64,000 bases of DNA from Faecalibacterium taiwanense (GCF_036632915.2 NZ_CP155552.1:124001-188000); one strand, 5' to 3'. Counted from the first letter of the stretch, positions 43,373 to 55,564 are shown. Program-made: numbers and translations. Notes: generated from the sequence alone by a model not told the origin.

Positions 43373-43768
43373 CCGCAGAAATCGTGCAAAAGTCGTACTC
43401 ATTTATGGGTGAAACCCCAAAATATGGGGAGAAAACGGAACAAAACGGGGAAAAAGAACCTATATCTTGTGGTAAAAACGCAAACCTTTCCACACTTTCC
43501 ACAGAGTTTTCAACATTCAACCTCCGTTCTCCACATGGTCTGTGGAAAGAAAGACCTATCCCAACCTTTCCACGATCCATTCACAACACATTCACAACCC
43601 CGTGGAAACCAAAACCCCCGCATTCCGACAAGGCTTTTCGGGGTTTTCCACAAGTTCCCCACCCCCTACTACGGTTACTACAACAAGTTCAATAAGATAG
43701 ACCGGTTCTGAAACTGTTTTCAAACACAAAACAACATCAGAAACGAAAAACAAAGGAGAGAATTCAGT
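43373..43768 (+). other. Probable oriC: DnaA-box cluster between dnaA and dnaN
   Basis: 396 bases without a gene, rich in TTTCCACA-type 9-mers: CTTTCCACA at 43486-43494 and 43495-43503, TTCTCCACA at 43527, CTTTCCACA on the minus strand at 43541-43549, CTTTCCACG at 43566, GTGGAAAC near 43602 and TTTTCCACA at 43644-43652. The local motif differs from TTATCCACA mainly at position 3. AT-rich triplets around 43680-43740 (ACTACAACAAGTTCAATAAG) could be the unwinding side. dnaN has no separate clear promoter here. Confidence 0.75.
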
Positions 43769-44875
43769 TTGAACATCGTATGTGATAAAGTTCTGCTGAG
43801 CGCAGCCATCGATGGTGTGTCCAAAGCCGTCACCATGCGTTCTGCCATCCCTGTGCTGGAAGGTATCCTGCTGAAAGCCGAAGGCTTCCAGCTCAACCTC
43901 ACCGGCTACGATCTGGAAATGGGCATCGTGACCACCATCGAAGCCAATGTCAAGGAAGCCGGCGAGGTGGTGCTGAATGCAAAGCTGCTCAGCAGCATGA
44001 TCAGCCGGATGCCCGCCGGTCAGGTCAGCATCCTCTCTGCCGAGAACGGCAAGACCACCATCCAGAGCGGCGTAGTCCAGTTCGAGATCCAGTCTATGCC
44101 GGCCAACGATTTCCCCGAGCTGCCCAATACCGGAGCGGAAGAGACCCTGACCATCAAGACCGGCGTACTGAAAGATATGATCGATCGTACGTTATATGCT
44201 GTCAGTCAGGACGAGAAAAAGCCCGCCCACACCGGTGAGCTGTTCGAGATCCTGCCCGACAAGCTGACTGTGGTGGCACTGGACGGCTACCGTCTGGCCA
44301 TCGTGGAACGCCCGGTGACGGCGGTAAAGGATATCCGCATCATCGTGCCCAGCAAGACCATGACCGAGGTCGCCCACCTGCTGCCCAACGACGACGAAGA
44401 GCCGGTGCACATCAGCGCCAACCGCCGCTATGTGGTCTTTATGGCCGGCGGCTACACCATCATGAGCCGTCTGATCGAGGGCGAGTTCCTCAACTACCGC
44501 AACGTGATCCCCGCCGACAGCCGCACCCGCGTGACCATCGACACCAAGGAATTCATCGAGACCATCGAGCGTGCTTCGCTGATTATTACAGAGCGTTTAA
44601 AAAATCCTCTCCGCATCTCCTTTACAGAGGGTAGAGTCGTGGTGCGCTGCCAGACCAACCTTGGCCGCGTGGTGGACGAGTTCAACGCCGACTGCGAGGG
44701 CGATGAAGTGGAGATCGGCTTCAACAACCGCTATCTGCTGGATGCGCTGCGCAACGCCCGCACCGAGAAGGTCCGCATGGAGATCAGCGGCCCTCTGAGC
44801 CCGGTCAAGGTGCTGCCTGCCGAGGGCAACGACTTTTTGTATCTGGTGCTGCCGGTGCGCTTCAAGAACGATTAA
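43769..44875 (+). CDS. dnaN: DNA polymerase III beta sliding clamp
   Basis: 368 residues, TTG start at 43769 with AAAGGAGAG 9 bases upstream. Three clamp domains of about 120 residues each. Recognisable are MRSAIPVLEGILLKAEG, ALDGYRLAIVERPV and the C-terminal YLVLPVRF. Forms the ring that tethers the polymerase. A TTG start probably keeps its level down relative to the mRNA. Confidence 0.96.
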   Translation: MNIVCDKVLLSAAIDGVSKAVTMRSAIPVLEGILLKAEGFQLNLTGYDLEMGIVTTIEANVKEAGEVVLNAKLLSSMISRMPAGQVSILSAENGKTTIQSGVVQFEIQSMPANDFPELPNTGAEETLTIKTGVLKDMIDRTLYAVSQDEKKPAHTGELFEILPDKLTVVALDGYRLAIVERPVTAVKDIRIIVPSKTMTEVAHLLPNDDEEPVHISANRRYVVFMAGGYTIMSRLIEGEFLNYRNVIPADSRTRVTIDTKEFIETIERASLIITERLKNPLRISFTEGRVVVRCQTNLGRVVDEFNADCEGDEVEIGFNNRYLLDALRNARTEKVRMEISGPLSPVKVLPAEGNDFLYLVLPVRFKND

Positions 44876-44887
44876 GAGGGCGAAATT

Positions 44888-45103
44888 ATGCAGAAAATTC
44901 TCATCCATACGGAATTTATCAAGCTGGATGCCCTGCTGAAATATGCAGGCCTGTGCGAGACCGGCGGCGAAGCCAAAGAGCTGGTGCAGGGCGGTGCCGT
45001 GAAGGTGAACGGCGAGGTGTGCACCATGCGCGGCAAGAAGTGCCGTGCCGGTGATGTGATCGAGCTGGACGGCCAGACCGTGGAAGTGGGTCAGGGCCAG
45101 TAA
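44888..45103 (+). CDS. yaaA: S4-domain RNA-binding protein (YaaA/RlbA type)
   Basis: 71 residues, a single S4 domain: [36 protein letters not shown].. This gene sits between dnaN and recF in most Firmicutes. Its stop overlaps the recF start (TAATG). The RNA target is not established; a role in ribosome assembly has been proposed for the family. Confidence 0.92.
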   Translation: MQKILIHTEFIKLDALLKYAGLCETGGEAKELVQGGAVKVNGEVCTMRGKKCRAGDVIELDGQTVEVGQGQ

Positions 45104-46224
45104 TGCGTCTGCTTTCACTGGAAGTTGCGAATTACCGCAATATTGCGGCAGCGCAGCTGGAACCTGGCCGGGAGCTGACCGTGATCTGCGGCAACAACGG
45201 TCAGGGCAAAACGAACCTGCTGGAGGCCATCTGGCTTCTGACCGGCGGCAAAAGCTTCCGGGGCGGCAAGGATGCCGAGCTTGTGCGCCGCGGAGAAACA
45301 TTCGCGGTACTGGAGGCCGTCACCCAGCGCACCCGGCAGGAGGATCAGGAACCGGACGAACCGGCAAATGTGCGCATTACGGTGGGCACGCCGGATGCAC
45401 AGCGCCCCGGCCGGTATGCATCGGTCAACGGCTCTCCGCCCAAGCGGGCGGCGGGCCTTGCGGGCAGCTTTCCGGCTGTGGTGTTCGACCCCGGGCACCT
45501 GAGCCTTGTAAAAGGTGCACCGGAAGGACGGCGGCGGTTTCTGGACGCGGCGCTGTGCCAGCTGTACCCCGGATACCTTGCCACCTACCGTCGCTATGTG
45601 CGGGCATTGCAGCAGAAAAACGCGCTTCTGCGTCATTCCGCAGGCGGCACGGAGCGCCCGTGGGCAGAAAAATGCGCCCTGCTGGAAGTGCTGAACGTGG
45701 AGCTTGCCGCACAGGGCGAGGCCATCCAGAAGCGGCGGCGGGAGTATCTGGCCCTGCTCACACCGCTGGCCTGCGCCAACTATGCCGAGCTTTCCCACGG
45801 GGCAGAGCGCATGGCGGTGCGGTATGCCGCCCAGTTTGAGCCGGGCGGGCTTTCCGCACTTTTGAAGCAGCGCCAGAACGACGAGCTGCGCGCCGGGCAG
45901 AGCCTGTGCGGCATCCACCGCGAGGACGTTGAGCTGCTGCTGGACGACCAGCCCGCAAAGGTGTTTGCAAGTCAGGGACAGCAGCGCAGCGTGGTGCTGA
46001 GCCTGAAAATGGCCGAAGCGGCTGCCGCTGCCCGGATCACCGGAGAGCACCCGGTGCTCCTGCTGGACGATGTGCTCAGCGAACTGGACGAGGGCCGCAA
46101 ACAGTATCTGCTCACCCGCATGAAGGAAAAGCAGACATTCGTGACCAGCTGCGATGATACCGCGTTCCTGAAAACGGACGGCGAAGTGTACCGCATGAAC
46201 GGCGGTGTGCTGAGCAAAGCATGA
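45103..46224 (+). CDS. recF: DNA replication and repair protein RecF
   Basis: 373 residues. SMC-like ATPase: Walker A CGNNGQGKTNLLEAIWLL (about 30-47), the signature FASQGQQRSVVLSLKMAE (about 288) and Walker B PVLLLDDVLSELDEGRK. Loads RecA at gaps together with RecO and RecR. Its translation is coupled to the S4 gene by a one-base overlap. Confidence 0.95.
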   Translation: MRLLSLEVANYRNIAAAQLEPGRELTVICGNNGQGKTNLLEAIWLLTGGKSFRGGKDAELVRRGETFAVLEAVTQRTRQEDQEPDEPANVRITVGTPDAQRPGRYASVNGSPPKRAAGLAGSFPAVVFDPGHLSLVKGAPEGRRRFLDAALCQLYPGYLATYRRYVRALQQKNALLRHSAGGTERPWAEKCALLEVLNVELAAQGEAIQKRRREYLALLTPLACANYAELSHGAERMAVRYAAQFEPGGLSALLKQRQNDELRAGQSLCGIHREDVELLLDDQPAKVFASQGQQRSVVLSLKMAEAAAAARITGEHPVLLLDDVLSELDEGRKQYLLTRMKEKQTFVTSCDDTAFLKTDGEVYRMNGGVLSKA

Positions 46225-46307
46225 AGAAATGATGCAAAAGTACATGCAGCTGCCGGTGAATAAACGGCGCTTTTATGCATGAACTGCCAGAATGAGGAAA
46301 ATACTGT

Positions 46308-46565
46308 ATGTATATTCATCTGGGCCGTGACTACGTGCTGAATGACCGGGACATTATCGGCATCTTCAATCTGGAAACCACCACCATCACCCCCCGGGGC
46401 CGGGAGTTTCTGAACTACGCCCAGAAGAACGGCGCGGTGGTGAGCCTTTCGGACGAGCTGCCCCAGAGCTATGTTCTGGCAGACGGGGCCGTGGTGGACA
46501 CGGTGTATCTTTCGGAGCTGTCGCCTGCTGCCATGCGGCGCAGAGCCGAAAAAATGATCGAGTAA
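46308..46565 (+). CDS. remB: RemB/DUF370-family protein
   Basis: 85 residues: MYIHLGRDYVLNDRDIIGIFNLETTTITPRG.. matches the small DUF370 proteins related to RemA, a DNA-binding regulator of matrix genes. Its place between recF and gyrB is that of B. subtilis remB (yaaB). The N-terminal domain is complete; the last 15 residues are basic. Confidence 0.9.
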   Translation: MYIHLGRDYVLNDRDIIGIFNLETTTITPRGREFLNYAQKNGAVVSLSDELPQSYVLADGAVVDTVYLSELSPAAMRRRAEKMIE

Positions 46566-46630
46566 ACCAGCCAACAGGCGGAGAATATGCTCTGCTTTTA
46601 CGATAGATCGAACAAAAATGCAAACATTGA

Positions 46631-48643
<2,013 letters not shown>

Positions 48644-48649
48644 GAAAAC

Positions 48650-48888
48650 CCTCTCAGGCGCTGACGCGCCAGATTCCCCCTTTTGTCACCTACGGTGACA
48701 TCCGTTCCCCTCTTTGTCACCTGCGGTGACATTTCTCCCCGGCCGGGGAGAATCTGTCCCGGAGCGGGGGAAGTCTTCCCTCAAGGGGGAGCTTCAGGCA
48801 AAAAGATAAACTTTTCCTTCTCACGCAAAAAAGCTCCCCCTTTTCGGGGGAGCTGGCAATGCCGTAAGGCATTGACTGAGAGGGTATG
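48650..48888. repeat. R2-family element between gyrB and gyrA
   Basis: Inverted ends AACCCTCTCAGGCGCTGACG (48648..) and TTGACTGAGAGGGT (..48887). Inside are two TGTCACC..GGTGACA hairpins, tandem CCCCGG..CCGGGG pairings and an AGCTCCCCC/GGGGGAGCT pair. No ORF. It fills the whole gyrB-gyrA gap. Confidence 0.65.
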
Positions 48889-48905
48889 ATCCTACGGAGG
48901 AAACA

Positions 48906-51488
48906 ATGGAAGAAGATTATGTGATGATACCGGGCAGCGGAACCAAAAAGATCATCCGCGATGTGAAAAAGGAGATCGAGACCGCATTCCTGGACTACTC
49001 CATGTCGGTCATCGTGTCCCGCGCCCTGCCCGATGTGCGCGACGGTTTGAAGCCTGTTCACCGCCGCATTCTGTACACCATGCACGAGCGCGGCAACGAC
49101 CCCAGCCATCCCTACCGCAAATCCGCCGACACCGTTGGTGCGGTGCTGGGCTCCTACCATCCCCACGGCGACGCATCGGTCTACGATGCCATGGTCCGTC
49201 TGGCACAGGATTTCTCTCTGCGCTATCCGCTGGTGGATGGTCAGGGTAACTTTGGTTCTGTGGATGGCGACCCCCCGGCTGCCTACCGTTACACCGAGGC
49301 CCGCATGAGCCGCATGGCGGTGGAGATGTTGACCGATATCGAGAAGGACACCATCGACTGGGACCCCAACTTTGACGAGACCAAGAAGGAACCCAGCGTG
49401 CTGCCCTGCCGCTTCCCCAACCTGCTGGTCAACGGCAGTCAGGGCATTGCGGTCGGCATGGCCACCAACATCCCGCCCCACAACCTGAGCGAGGTCATTG
49501 ACGGCTGCATCGCCTATATCGACGATCCGGACATCGACCTGCCCGGCCTGATGGAATACATCAAGGGCCCGGACTTCCCCACTGCCGGCATCATTATGGG
49601 CCGCAGCGGCATCCGCGCCGCCTACGCCACCGGCCGGGGCAAGATCACCCTGCGGGGCCGCGCCACCATCGAGGAGACCAAGAACGGCCGCACCCAGATC
49701 ATCATTACGGAAATTCCGTATATGGTCAACAAGGCCCGTCTCATTGAGAACATGGCCGACCTTGTCAAGGAGAAACGTATCGAGGGCATCACCGGCCTGA
49801 ACGATGAGACCAACCGCAAGGGCATGCGCATCGTGGTGGACATCCGCAAGGATGCCAATGCACAGGTCATCCTGAACCAGCTGTACCAGTACACCCAGCT
49901 GCAGGATACCGTGGGCGTTATCATGCTGGCCATCGACCACAAGGTGCCGAAAGTGCTCACCCTGAAGCAGATGCTGCAGAAGTACGTGGAATTTCAGGAC
50001 GAGGTGGTGCGCCGCCGCACCCAGTACGACCTGAAAAAGGCCAAGGAGCGCGCCCACATTCTGGAAGGCCTGAAGAAGGCCACCGACATCGTGGACGAGC
50101 TGATCGCCACCATCCGCGCCTGCAAGGGCGGCATGGCAGAGGCCAAGGCTGCCATCATGGAGCAGTTCGGCTTTGACGACCCGCAGGCAGATGCCATCGT
50201 CAAGCTGCAGCTGGGCCGTCTGGCAGGCCTTGAGATCCTGAAGATCGAGGAAGAGCTTGCCAGCCTGCAGGCCAAGATCGAGAACTGGGAGGCCATTCTG
50301 GCCGACGATGCCCGTGTGCTTGCCATCGTCAAGGACGAGCTGCTGGAAATGAAGAAGCGCTTCGGCGACGAGCGCCGCACCGAGATCCAGTCCGTGACCG
50401 GTGAGGTGGATATCGAGGATCTGATCGCCGAGGAGCAGTGCGTCTACACCCTGACCGAGGCCGGCTATATCAAGCGCCAGCTCAAGGCCACCTATCAGGC
50501 ACAGCGCCGCGGCGGACGCGGCATCTCCGGCATGACCCGCAAGGAAGAGGACATCGTGCAGGAGATGTTCGTAGGCTCCACCCACGACTATGTGCTCTTT
50601 GTCACCGACCGGGGCCGTCTGTTCCGCATCAAGGGCTACACCATTGCCGAGGGCAGCCGCACCAGCAAGGGCAGCAACATCGTCAACCTGCTGCAGCTGG
50701 CCGAGGGCGAAAAGGTCACCAACATGATCTGCCAGTCGAAGGAAGCCGACACCGAGGGCGGCTTTGTGACCATGGTCACGAAGCAGGGCCTCATCAAGCG
50801 CACCCCGCTGGAGCAGTATGCCAATATTCGCAAGTCCGGCCTGATCGGCATTGCCCTGAACGAGGGCGATGCACTGGCATGGACACGCCTGACCTCCGGC
50901 CACGATATGCTCATCGTTGCCACCCGCAACGGTCAGGCCATCCGCTTCAACGAAGCCGATGCACGTCCCATGGGCCGCAGCGGCCACGGCGTGCGCGCCA
51001 TCCGTCTGGCCGAGGGCGATGAAGTTGTGGGCGTGTGCATCTGCCGCGAGGGCGGCACGGTGCTCACCGTCACCGAGAACGGCAAGGGCCGCCGGTCGGA
51101 CATCGACACCTACCGCATCACCGCACGCGGCGGCAAGGGCATCCGCAACTACGACGCCGCCAAGGATAAGGTGGCTGCGGTCAAGATCGTGGACGATGTG
51201 GACGACGTGCTGCTGAGCAGCCAGGAGGGCATCATCATCCGTCTGCACGCCAATGAGATCCCGCTGCAGAGCCGCTACGGCTCCGGCGTGCGGGTAATGC
51301 GTCTGGGCGAGAACGACAAGGTGATGGTGCTGGCCCGCACCGACCACGACGACGAGGCACAGACCGAACAGATCGATACCTCCGATGCTGATGCAGAGCC
51401 GACTGCCGAGCAGCTTGCCGCCATGGAAGCCGCGGATGCTGCCGCCGCTGCAGAAGCCCCGGAAGCAGACGATAAGGGCGAAGAGTAA
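48906..51488 (+). CDS. gyrA: DNA gyrase subunit A
   Basis: 860 residues. Quinolone-determining region [20 protein letters not shown] (about 81-100), with Ala followed by Ser at the position that resists fluoroquinolones when changed. The catalytic Tyr is in [11 protein letters not shown] (about 125). The C-terminal beta-pinwheel has the GyrA box QRRGGRG (about 535). An acidic Ala/Glu-rich tail (about 825-860) is longer than usual. ACGGAGG ribosome site. Confidence 0.97.
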   Translation: MEEDYVMIPGSGTKKIIRDVKKEIETAFLDYSMSVIVSRALPDVRDGLKPVHRRILYTMHERGNDPSHPYRKSADTVGAVLGSYHPHGDASVYDAMVRLAQDFSLRYPLVDGQGNFGSVDGDPPAAYRYTEARMSRMAVEMLTDIEKDTIDWDPNFDETKKEPSVLPCRFPNLLVNGSQGIAVGMATNIPPHNLSEVIDGCIAYIDDPDIDLPGLMEYIKGPDFPTAGIIMGRSGIRAAYATGRGKITLRGRATIEETKNGRTQIIITEIPYMVNKARLIENMADLVKEKRIEGITGLNDETNRKGMRIVVDIRKDANAQVILNQLYQYTQLQDTVGVIMLAIDHKVPKVLTLKQMLQKYVEFQDEVVRRRTQYDLKKAKERAHILEGLKKATDIVDELIATIRACKGGMAEAKAAIMEQFGFDDPQADAIVKLQLGRLAGLEILKIEEELASLQAKIENWEAILADDARVLAIVKDELLEMKKRFGDERRTEIQSVTGEVDIEDLIAEEQCVYTLTEAGYIKRQLKATYQAQRRGGRGISGMTRKEEDIVQEMFVGSTHDYVLFVTDRGRLFRIKGYTIAEGSRTSKGSNIVNLLQLAEGEKVTNMICQSKEADTEGGFVTMVTKQGLIKRTPLEQYANIRKSGLIGIALNEGDALAWTRLTSGHDMLIVATRNGQAIRFNEADARPMGRSGHGVRAIRLAEGDEVVGVCICREGGTVLTVTENGKGRRSDIDTYRITARGGKGIRNYDAAKDKVAAVKIVDDVDDVLLSSQEGIIIRLHANEIPLQSRYGSGVRVMRLGENDKVMVLARTDHDDEAQTEQIDTSDADAEPTAEQLAAMEAADAAAAAEAPEADDKGEE

Positions 51489-51515
51489 ACCTTGAAAACA
51501 CAATAAGATTTGAAA

Positions 51516-51557
51516 GAAGCCGCCGCGCAAGGATTTCTGCACGGCGGCTTCTTTTCA
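51516..51557 (+). terminator. Terminator of gyrA
   Basis: GAAGCCGCCG/CGGCGGCTTC and four T. Confidence 0.85.
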
Positions 51558-51631
51558 AATCCATCCAAACCATGTATAATAGAAATAGCGTGTGAGGAAT
51601 AAAAATAAACACAGAAAGTGGTTTAAGGAAC

Positions 51632-52599
51632 ATGGCAGAGCAAAAAAAATCCCCGGAGATCAGCATCATCGTGCCGGTGTATAAGGTGGAAAAATACCTG
51701 AACGAATGCATTGATTCCATTCTGGCACAGACCTTTAAGGATTTTGAGCTGATCCTTGTGGACGATGGCTCCCCGGACAACTGCCCTGCCCTGTGTGATG
51801 CAGCGGCGGAAAAAGACAGCCGCGTGCGGGTGATCCATAAAATCAACGGCGGTGTAAGCACAGCTCGCAATACGGGTTTGGCAGCTGCACAGGGAAATTG
51901 GATCGGCTTTGTGGACCCGGATGACTTTGTAGACAAGACTTACTACGAAAAAATGCTGCGGGCAGCAAAGCAGGCAGGTGCTGAACTTGCAGTCTGCAAC
52001 GAAGTTTTTATGGAAGAGGATGGAAGTCTTTGTGATTATCAGGAACAGCCTTTACGTACAGAAGTGCTTTCCCGTGAGGAAGCAATACACCGCATCCGTC
52101 TTACGCCGTTGATTCAGGCAGCAACAAGACTGCATCGGAGAGATGTGCTGGAAGGAATCGTTTTTCCTGTGGGCAAAAACTATGAAGATGCATTTACCAC
52201 ACCGGAAATCATTGAACATGCAACAGCTGTGGCTTGTATAAAGGAAAAACTGTACCATTACCGGCTGCATCCGGCAAGCATCATGCATGGAAAGGTCACC
52301 TTGAAAAATCTGGATGAGATCGATGCAAACTACGGCCTTCTTGCTTGTGCACTCAAGTATGGAAAAAAAGACACAGCATTCCTGCAGTATGTACTGATGA
52401 AACGCATGCTCCGAAACACAAAAAAAATCTGCCACCCAAACAGAGAAACAGTGAACGGGTTCAGCAGGCGGAAGCGTGCTTGAAAAAAGCAGGCAGAGAG
52501 GTTCGTCAACAGGGGGCCTGTACTCTGCGCAACGCAGCAGAAACCGCACTCTGCATTGCAAACCCGCAGTTCTACTTCAACTTCAAGTACCGGAAATAA
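51632..52599 (+). CDS. Family 2 glycosyltransferase, apparent frameshift near the C-terminus
   Basis: The frame from 51632 gives a GT-A fold enzyme: ISIIVPVYKVEKYLNECIDSIL, LVDDGSPDNCPALCD (nucleotide-sugar Asp) and GFVDPDD (DxD-like metal site). It stops at 52483 with an unrelated tail. The next frame resumes as NLPPKQRNSERVQQAEACLKKAGREVRQ.. to 52599 and aligns with the C-terminal part of the two following paralogues. One extra A in the A8 run at 52420-52427 joins them, giving about 322 residues. Likely builds surface polysaccharide. The C-terminal third is richer in A/T than the rest. Confidence 0.88.
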
Positions 52600-52626
52600 A
52601 ACTGAATTCCGAATGGGAGAAATACT

Positions 52627-53625
52627 GTGAGTGAAAGAACAGAAAGTGGAAGACCGGAGATCAGCATCATCGTGCCAGTGTATCAGGTGGAAAAATATCT
52701 GAATGAGTGTATTGATTCCATCCTCGCTCAGACCTTTACAGATTTTGAACTGATCCTTGTGGACGATGGCTCACCAGACAACTGCCCTGCCCTGTGCGAT
52801 GCAGCAGCAAAAAGGGACAGCCGCGTGCGGGTGATCCATAAGCAAAACGGCGGTGTAAGCACAGCCCGCAATGCGGGTCTGGATGCAGCACAGGGAAATT
52901 GGATCGCATTTGTGGATTCGGATGATACGGTGGTACCGGAGTATCTGGAAAAAATGCATAAGGCAGTGCTGGAAACGGGTGCAGATTTTGCAATCTGCAG
53001 CAGTCAGTGCATTGATGAAACGGGCAAAACGCTTGCGGGCGGAGAACATCGCCTTTTGAACGAGTTTTTGCCGCAGGAGGAAGTTCTGCGCCGGATGGTG
53101 GTGTCGGATTTTCAGGTTCCGTGGAATAAGCTTTATCGCCGAAAACTGCTGGAAAATCTGCGCTATCCAGAAAACAAGGCGTTTGAAGATACCTGTCTCA
53201 TGCCGGTCATTTACGCAAGAGCGGCTTCTGCCTGCGGTGTATGGGATTTTTTATACAATTACCGCATCGTTACCGGCAGTGCCATGCACCGCAAGACTAC
53301 CTTGAAAACACTGGACTGGGTGGAAGCATGGTACCGCCTGTTTGATGTGCTGTACCAAAACGGCATCCGGGATGCTTTGTGTGCAGCTTATCGCCCGATT
53401 TTGACTGCCGTGTGGGACATCTGGCTGCACCTGACACCGGAAGAGCGCAAAAGCCCCCGGATGAAGGAAGCCTTTGCGTATGAGCGTACAGCCCGCCATC
53501 AGCTGATGCAAGCCCGCGGCGTAACACTAAAAAATTTGTGGGCGGCAGTGGTCTGCGCTGCATCGGCCTGCAGTTATCTGGATCTATGCCGCAAAAGGGC
53601 GGAAAGACGGCAGAAAACGACCTGA
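52627..53625 (+). CDS. Family 2 glycosyltransferase
   Basis: 332 residues, GTG start at 52627 with GGGAGA upstream. The first 110 residues are nearly the same as in the gene before (IVPVYQVEKYLNECIDSIL, LVDDGSPDNCPALCDAAAKRDSRVRVIHKQNGGVSTARNAGL), with AFVDSDDTVV as metal site. The acceptor half diverges. No membrane segment, so it is a soluble or peripheral enzyme. Middle gene of a tandem trio. Confidence 0.92.
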   Translation: MSERTESGRPEISIIVPVYQVEKYLNECIDSILAQTFTDFELILVDDGSPDNCPALCDAAAKRDSRVRVIHKQNGGVSTARNAGLDAAQGNWIAFVDSDDTVVPEYLEKMHKAVLETGADFAICSSQCIDETGKTLAGGEHRLLNEFLPQEEVLRRMVVSDFQVPWNKLYRRKLLENLRYPENKAFEDTCLMPVIYARAASACGVWDFLYNYRIVTGSAMHRKTTLKTLDWVEAWYRLFDVLYQNGIRDALCAAYRPILTAVWDIWLHLTPEERKSPRMKEAFAYERTARHQLMQARGVTLKNLWAAVVCAASACSYLDLCRKRAERRQKTT

Positions 53626-53643
53626 AGCAATGAGGAGTTTATT

Positions 53644-54621
53644 GTGCAGGAACAACATAAAAAACAGCCGGAGATCAGCATCATCGTGCCGGTATATAAG
53701 ACAGAGCGTTTTCTGAGCGCCTGCATCTCTTCCATCCTTGCCCAGACCTTCACGGATTTTGAGCTGATCCTGGTGGACGATGGCTCTCCGGACAGCTGCC
53801 CTGCTTTGTGCGATGCCGCAGCGGCAAAGGACAGCCGCATCCGGGTCATCCACCAGAAGAATCGTGGCCTGAGCGTGGCACGCAATGCCGGGCTGGACGC
53901 GGCAGAGGGCGAATGGATCGCCTTTGTGGATTCAGACGACACCATCACGCCGGACTTCTGCGCAAAGCTTTACCATGCAGCGCAGGAGGCCGGTGCACAG
54001 ATGGCCGTGTGCAATTACCGGCAGGTGGACGAAGCCCTGACCCCCATTCGGGAGCAGTATCTGCATGTGCGGCGGGAGGTGCTGACCCCGGAGCAGGCGT
54101 TGGAGCACAGCACCCTTCTGCCCTACATGGTGGTGTGGAACAAGCTGTACCACCGCAGCATTTTTGCGCAGCTGCGCTTTGCAGAGGGCAAGCTGAACGA
54201 GGACACCCTGCTGATCGCCTACGCCTACGAAAAAGCGGACAGAATCGCGAATATCCCGGATGCGCTGTACCTTTACCGCAAGGTGGCGGGCAGCATCGTC
54301 AACAGCAAAGTCACCCTGCGCAATCTCGACCGTGTGGAAGCAAACTATACCGTGTTCGAGTGCGTCCGCCGCCATGGCATCACGGGCTCGCTGTGTGAGC
54401 TGTACTGGGCACTGCTGCACTCCCTGATCGATGTGGGAATGCACCTGACCGCCGAAGAGCGCCGGAGTGCCCGGATGCAGCAGGCGCGGGAGTACGAGCG
54501 CTGCGCCCGCCGGGCCTTGCGTCAGGAACATGCTGTTACCCTGAGGGCACTGGGCAACACCCTGTGTTTTATTATTTCACAGGACTGGTATTTTGCCCGC
54601 CGATGGAAAAATACCGTGTAA
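53644..54621 (+). CDS. Family 2 glycosyltransferase
   Basis: 325 residues, GTG start at 53644 with TGAGGAG upstream. Same N-terminal half (IVPVYKTERFLSACISSIL, LVDDGSPDSCPALCDAAAAKDSRIRVIHQKNRGLSVARNAGL, AFVDSDD), divergent acceptor half. GC is higher than in the first two genes, suggesting it is the older or better-adapted copy. Nothing in the neighbourhood (no flippase or polymerase) tells the glycan. Confidence 0.92.
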   Translation: MQEQHKKQPEISIIVPVYKTERFLSACISSILAQTFTDFELILVDDGSPDSCPALCDAAAAKDSRIRVIHQKNRGLSVARNAGLDAAEGEWIAFVDSDDTITPDFCAKLYHAAQEAGAQMAVCNYRQVDEALTPIREQYLHVRREVLTPEQALEHSTLLPYMVVWNKLYHRSIFAQLRFAEGKLNEDTLLIAYAYEKADRIANIPDALYLYRKVAGSIVNSKVTLRNLDRVEANYTVFECVRRHGITGSLCELYWALLHSLIDVGMHLTAEERRSARMQQAREYERCARRALRQEHAVTLRALGNTLCFIISQDWYFARRWKNTV

Positions 54622-54636
54622 CCGCGCAGGTTTGTC

Positions 54637-54665
54637 TGGACTTCCCTGCAAAGATATGCTACAAT
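54637..54665 (+). promoter_or_regulatory. Promoter of the riboswitch-mntP transcript
   Basis: TGGACT, 17 bases, TACAAT. Confidence 0.6.
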
Positions 54666-54681
54666 GGCAAAACAATCACAA

Positions 54682-54800
54682 ATACCCGTGGGGGAGTAGC
54701 AGGCGCTTTTGCAGGGCGCAGCAAGTCAACATGATGACCGTTGGTTCCGGTCTGGCTTGCTTTCATTTGCGAGACTCATGTGTTTTTGGCGCATAGAACA
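54682..54800 (+). promoter_or_regulatory. yybP-ykoY manganese riboswitch
   Basis: Has the class hallmarks in order: GGGGGAGTAGC (54690-54700), a variable stem, AAGTCAACATGATGACC (54723-54739), a second variable stem (GGTTCCGG..) and the return strand GCGAGACTCATG. In this class Mn2+ bridges the two loops and turns expression on. A terminator hairpin follows at 54836 and mntP at 54917, so the metal would prevent termination. Confidence 0.9.
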
Positions 54801-54835
54801 GCGCCCGTGCACATGGAGTTGGTTTCAAAAAATCA

Positions 54836-54876
54836 CCCGGTCCCGGACGTACATGTGCGCCCGGGACCGGGTTTTG
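54836..54876 (+). terminator. Riboswitch expression platform terminator
   Basis: 11-bp stem CCCGGTCCCGG/CCGGGACCGGG (54836-54846, 54861-54871) followed by TTTT. It lies between the aptamer and the mntP ribosome site. Confidence 0.85.
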
Positions 54877-54916
54877 TATTGCCCGATATTCTGGTCAGAT
54901 TCAGGAGGCAGACAAT

Positions 54917-55498
54917 ATGGAATGGAGTTTTGTATTTTTCCTCAACAGTGCCCTGCTGGGCGTGGGCCTTGCAATGGATGCGTTCTCGGTGTCCATGGCA
55001 AACGGCCTGCACGACCCCCGCATGAGCAGGGGAACCATGTGCAGGATCGCGGGCACCTTTGCCCTTTTTCAGGCCGTGATGCCCATGACAGGCTGGGTGT
55101 GCGTGCACACCATTGTGGAGCTGTTCTCTTCGTTTGAAAAATTCATCCCGTGGATCGCGCTGGCTCTGCTGGGCTATATTGGCGGCAAAATGCTGGTGGA
55201 TGGCATCAAGGGCGAAGAGGCCGAAGAAGCAGCAGAGCTGAGTGCGGGTGCACTGCTCATGCAGGGCGTGGCCACCAGCATTGATGCACTTTCGGTGGGC
55301 TTCACCATTTCGGAATACGGCTGGCTGATGGCACTTGCGGCATCGCTCATCATTGCGGTGGTCACCTTCTTTATCTGCATGGCGGGCCTGCGCATCGGCA
55401 AAAAGTTTGGCACCAAGCTCTCCGGCAAGGCATCCATTCTGGGCGGCATCATCCTCATTGGCATAGGCCTGGAAATTTTTATTTCCGGGGTGTTCTGA
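54917..55498 (+). CDS. mntP: Manganese efflux pump MntP
   Basis: 193 residues, six membrane segments in two repeats. GLAMDAFSVSMANGL (about 17-31) and the matching ATSIDALSVGFTI (about 118-130) carry the paired Asp residues that bind Mn2+. Exports excess Mn2+. CAGGAGG precedes the ATG. Control by the upstream manganese riboswitch supports the substrate. Confidence 0.95.
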   Translation: MEWSFVFFLNSALLGVGLAMDAFSVSMANGLHDPRMSRGTMCRIAGTFALFQAVMPMTGWVCVHTIVELFSSFEKFIPWIALALLGYIGGKMLVDGIKGEEAEEAAELSAGALLMQGVATSIDALSVGFTISEYGWLMALAASLIIAVVTFFICMAGLRIGKKFGTKLSGKASILGGIILIGIGLEIFISGVF

Positions 55499-55516
55499 AA
55501 TTCAGACAGCATAAAA

Positions 55517-55553
55517 CAAAAGGGCACGGCGCTGCAATGCGCTGTGCCCTTTC
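55517..55553. terminator. Bidirectional terminator
   Basis: AAAGGGCACGGCGC/GCGCTGTGCCCTTT between mntP and the convergent regulator gene. Confidence 0.85.
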
Positions 55554-55564
55554 GCTTTATAAAA

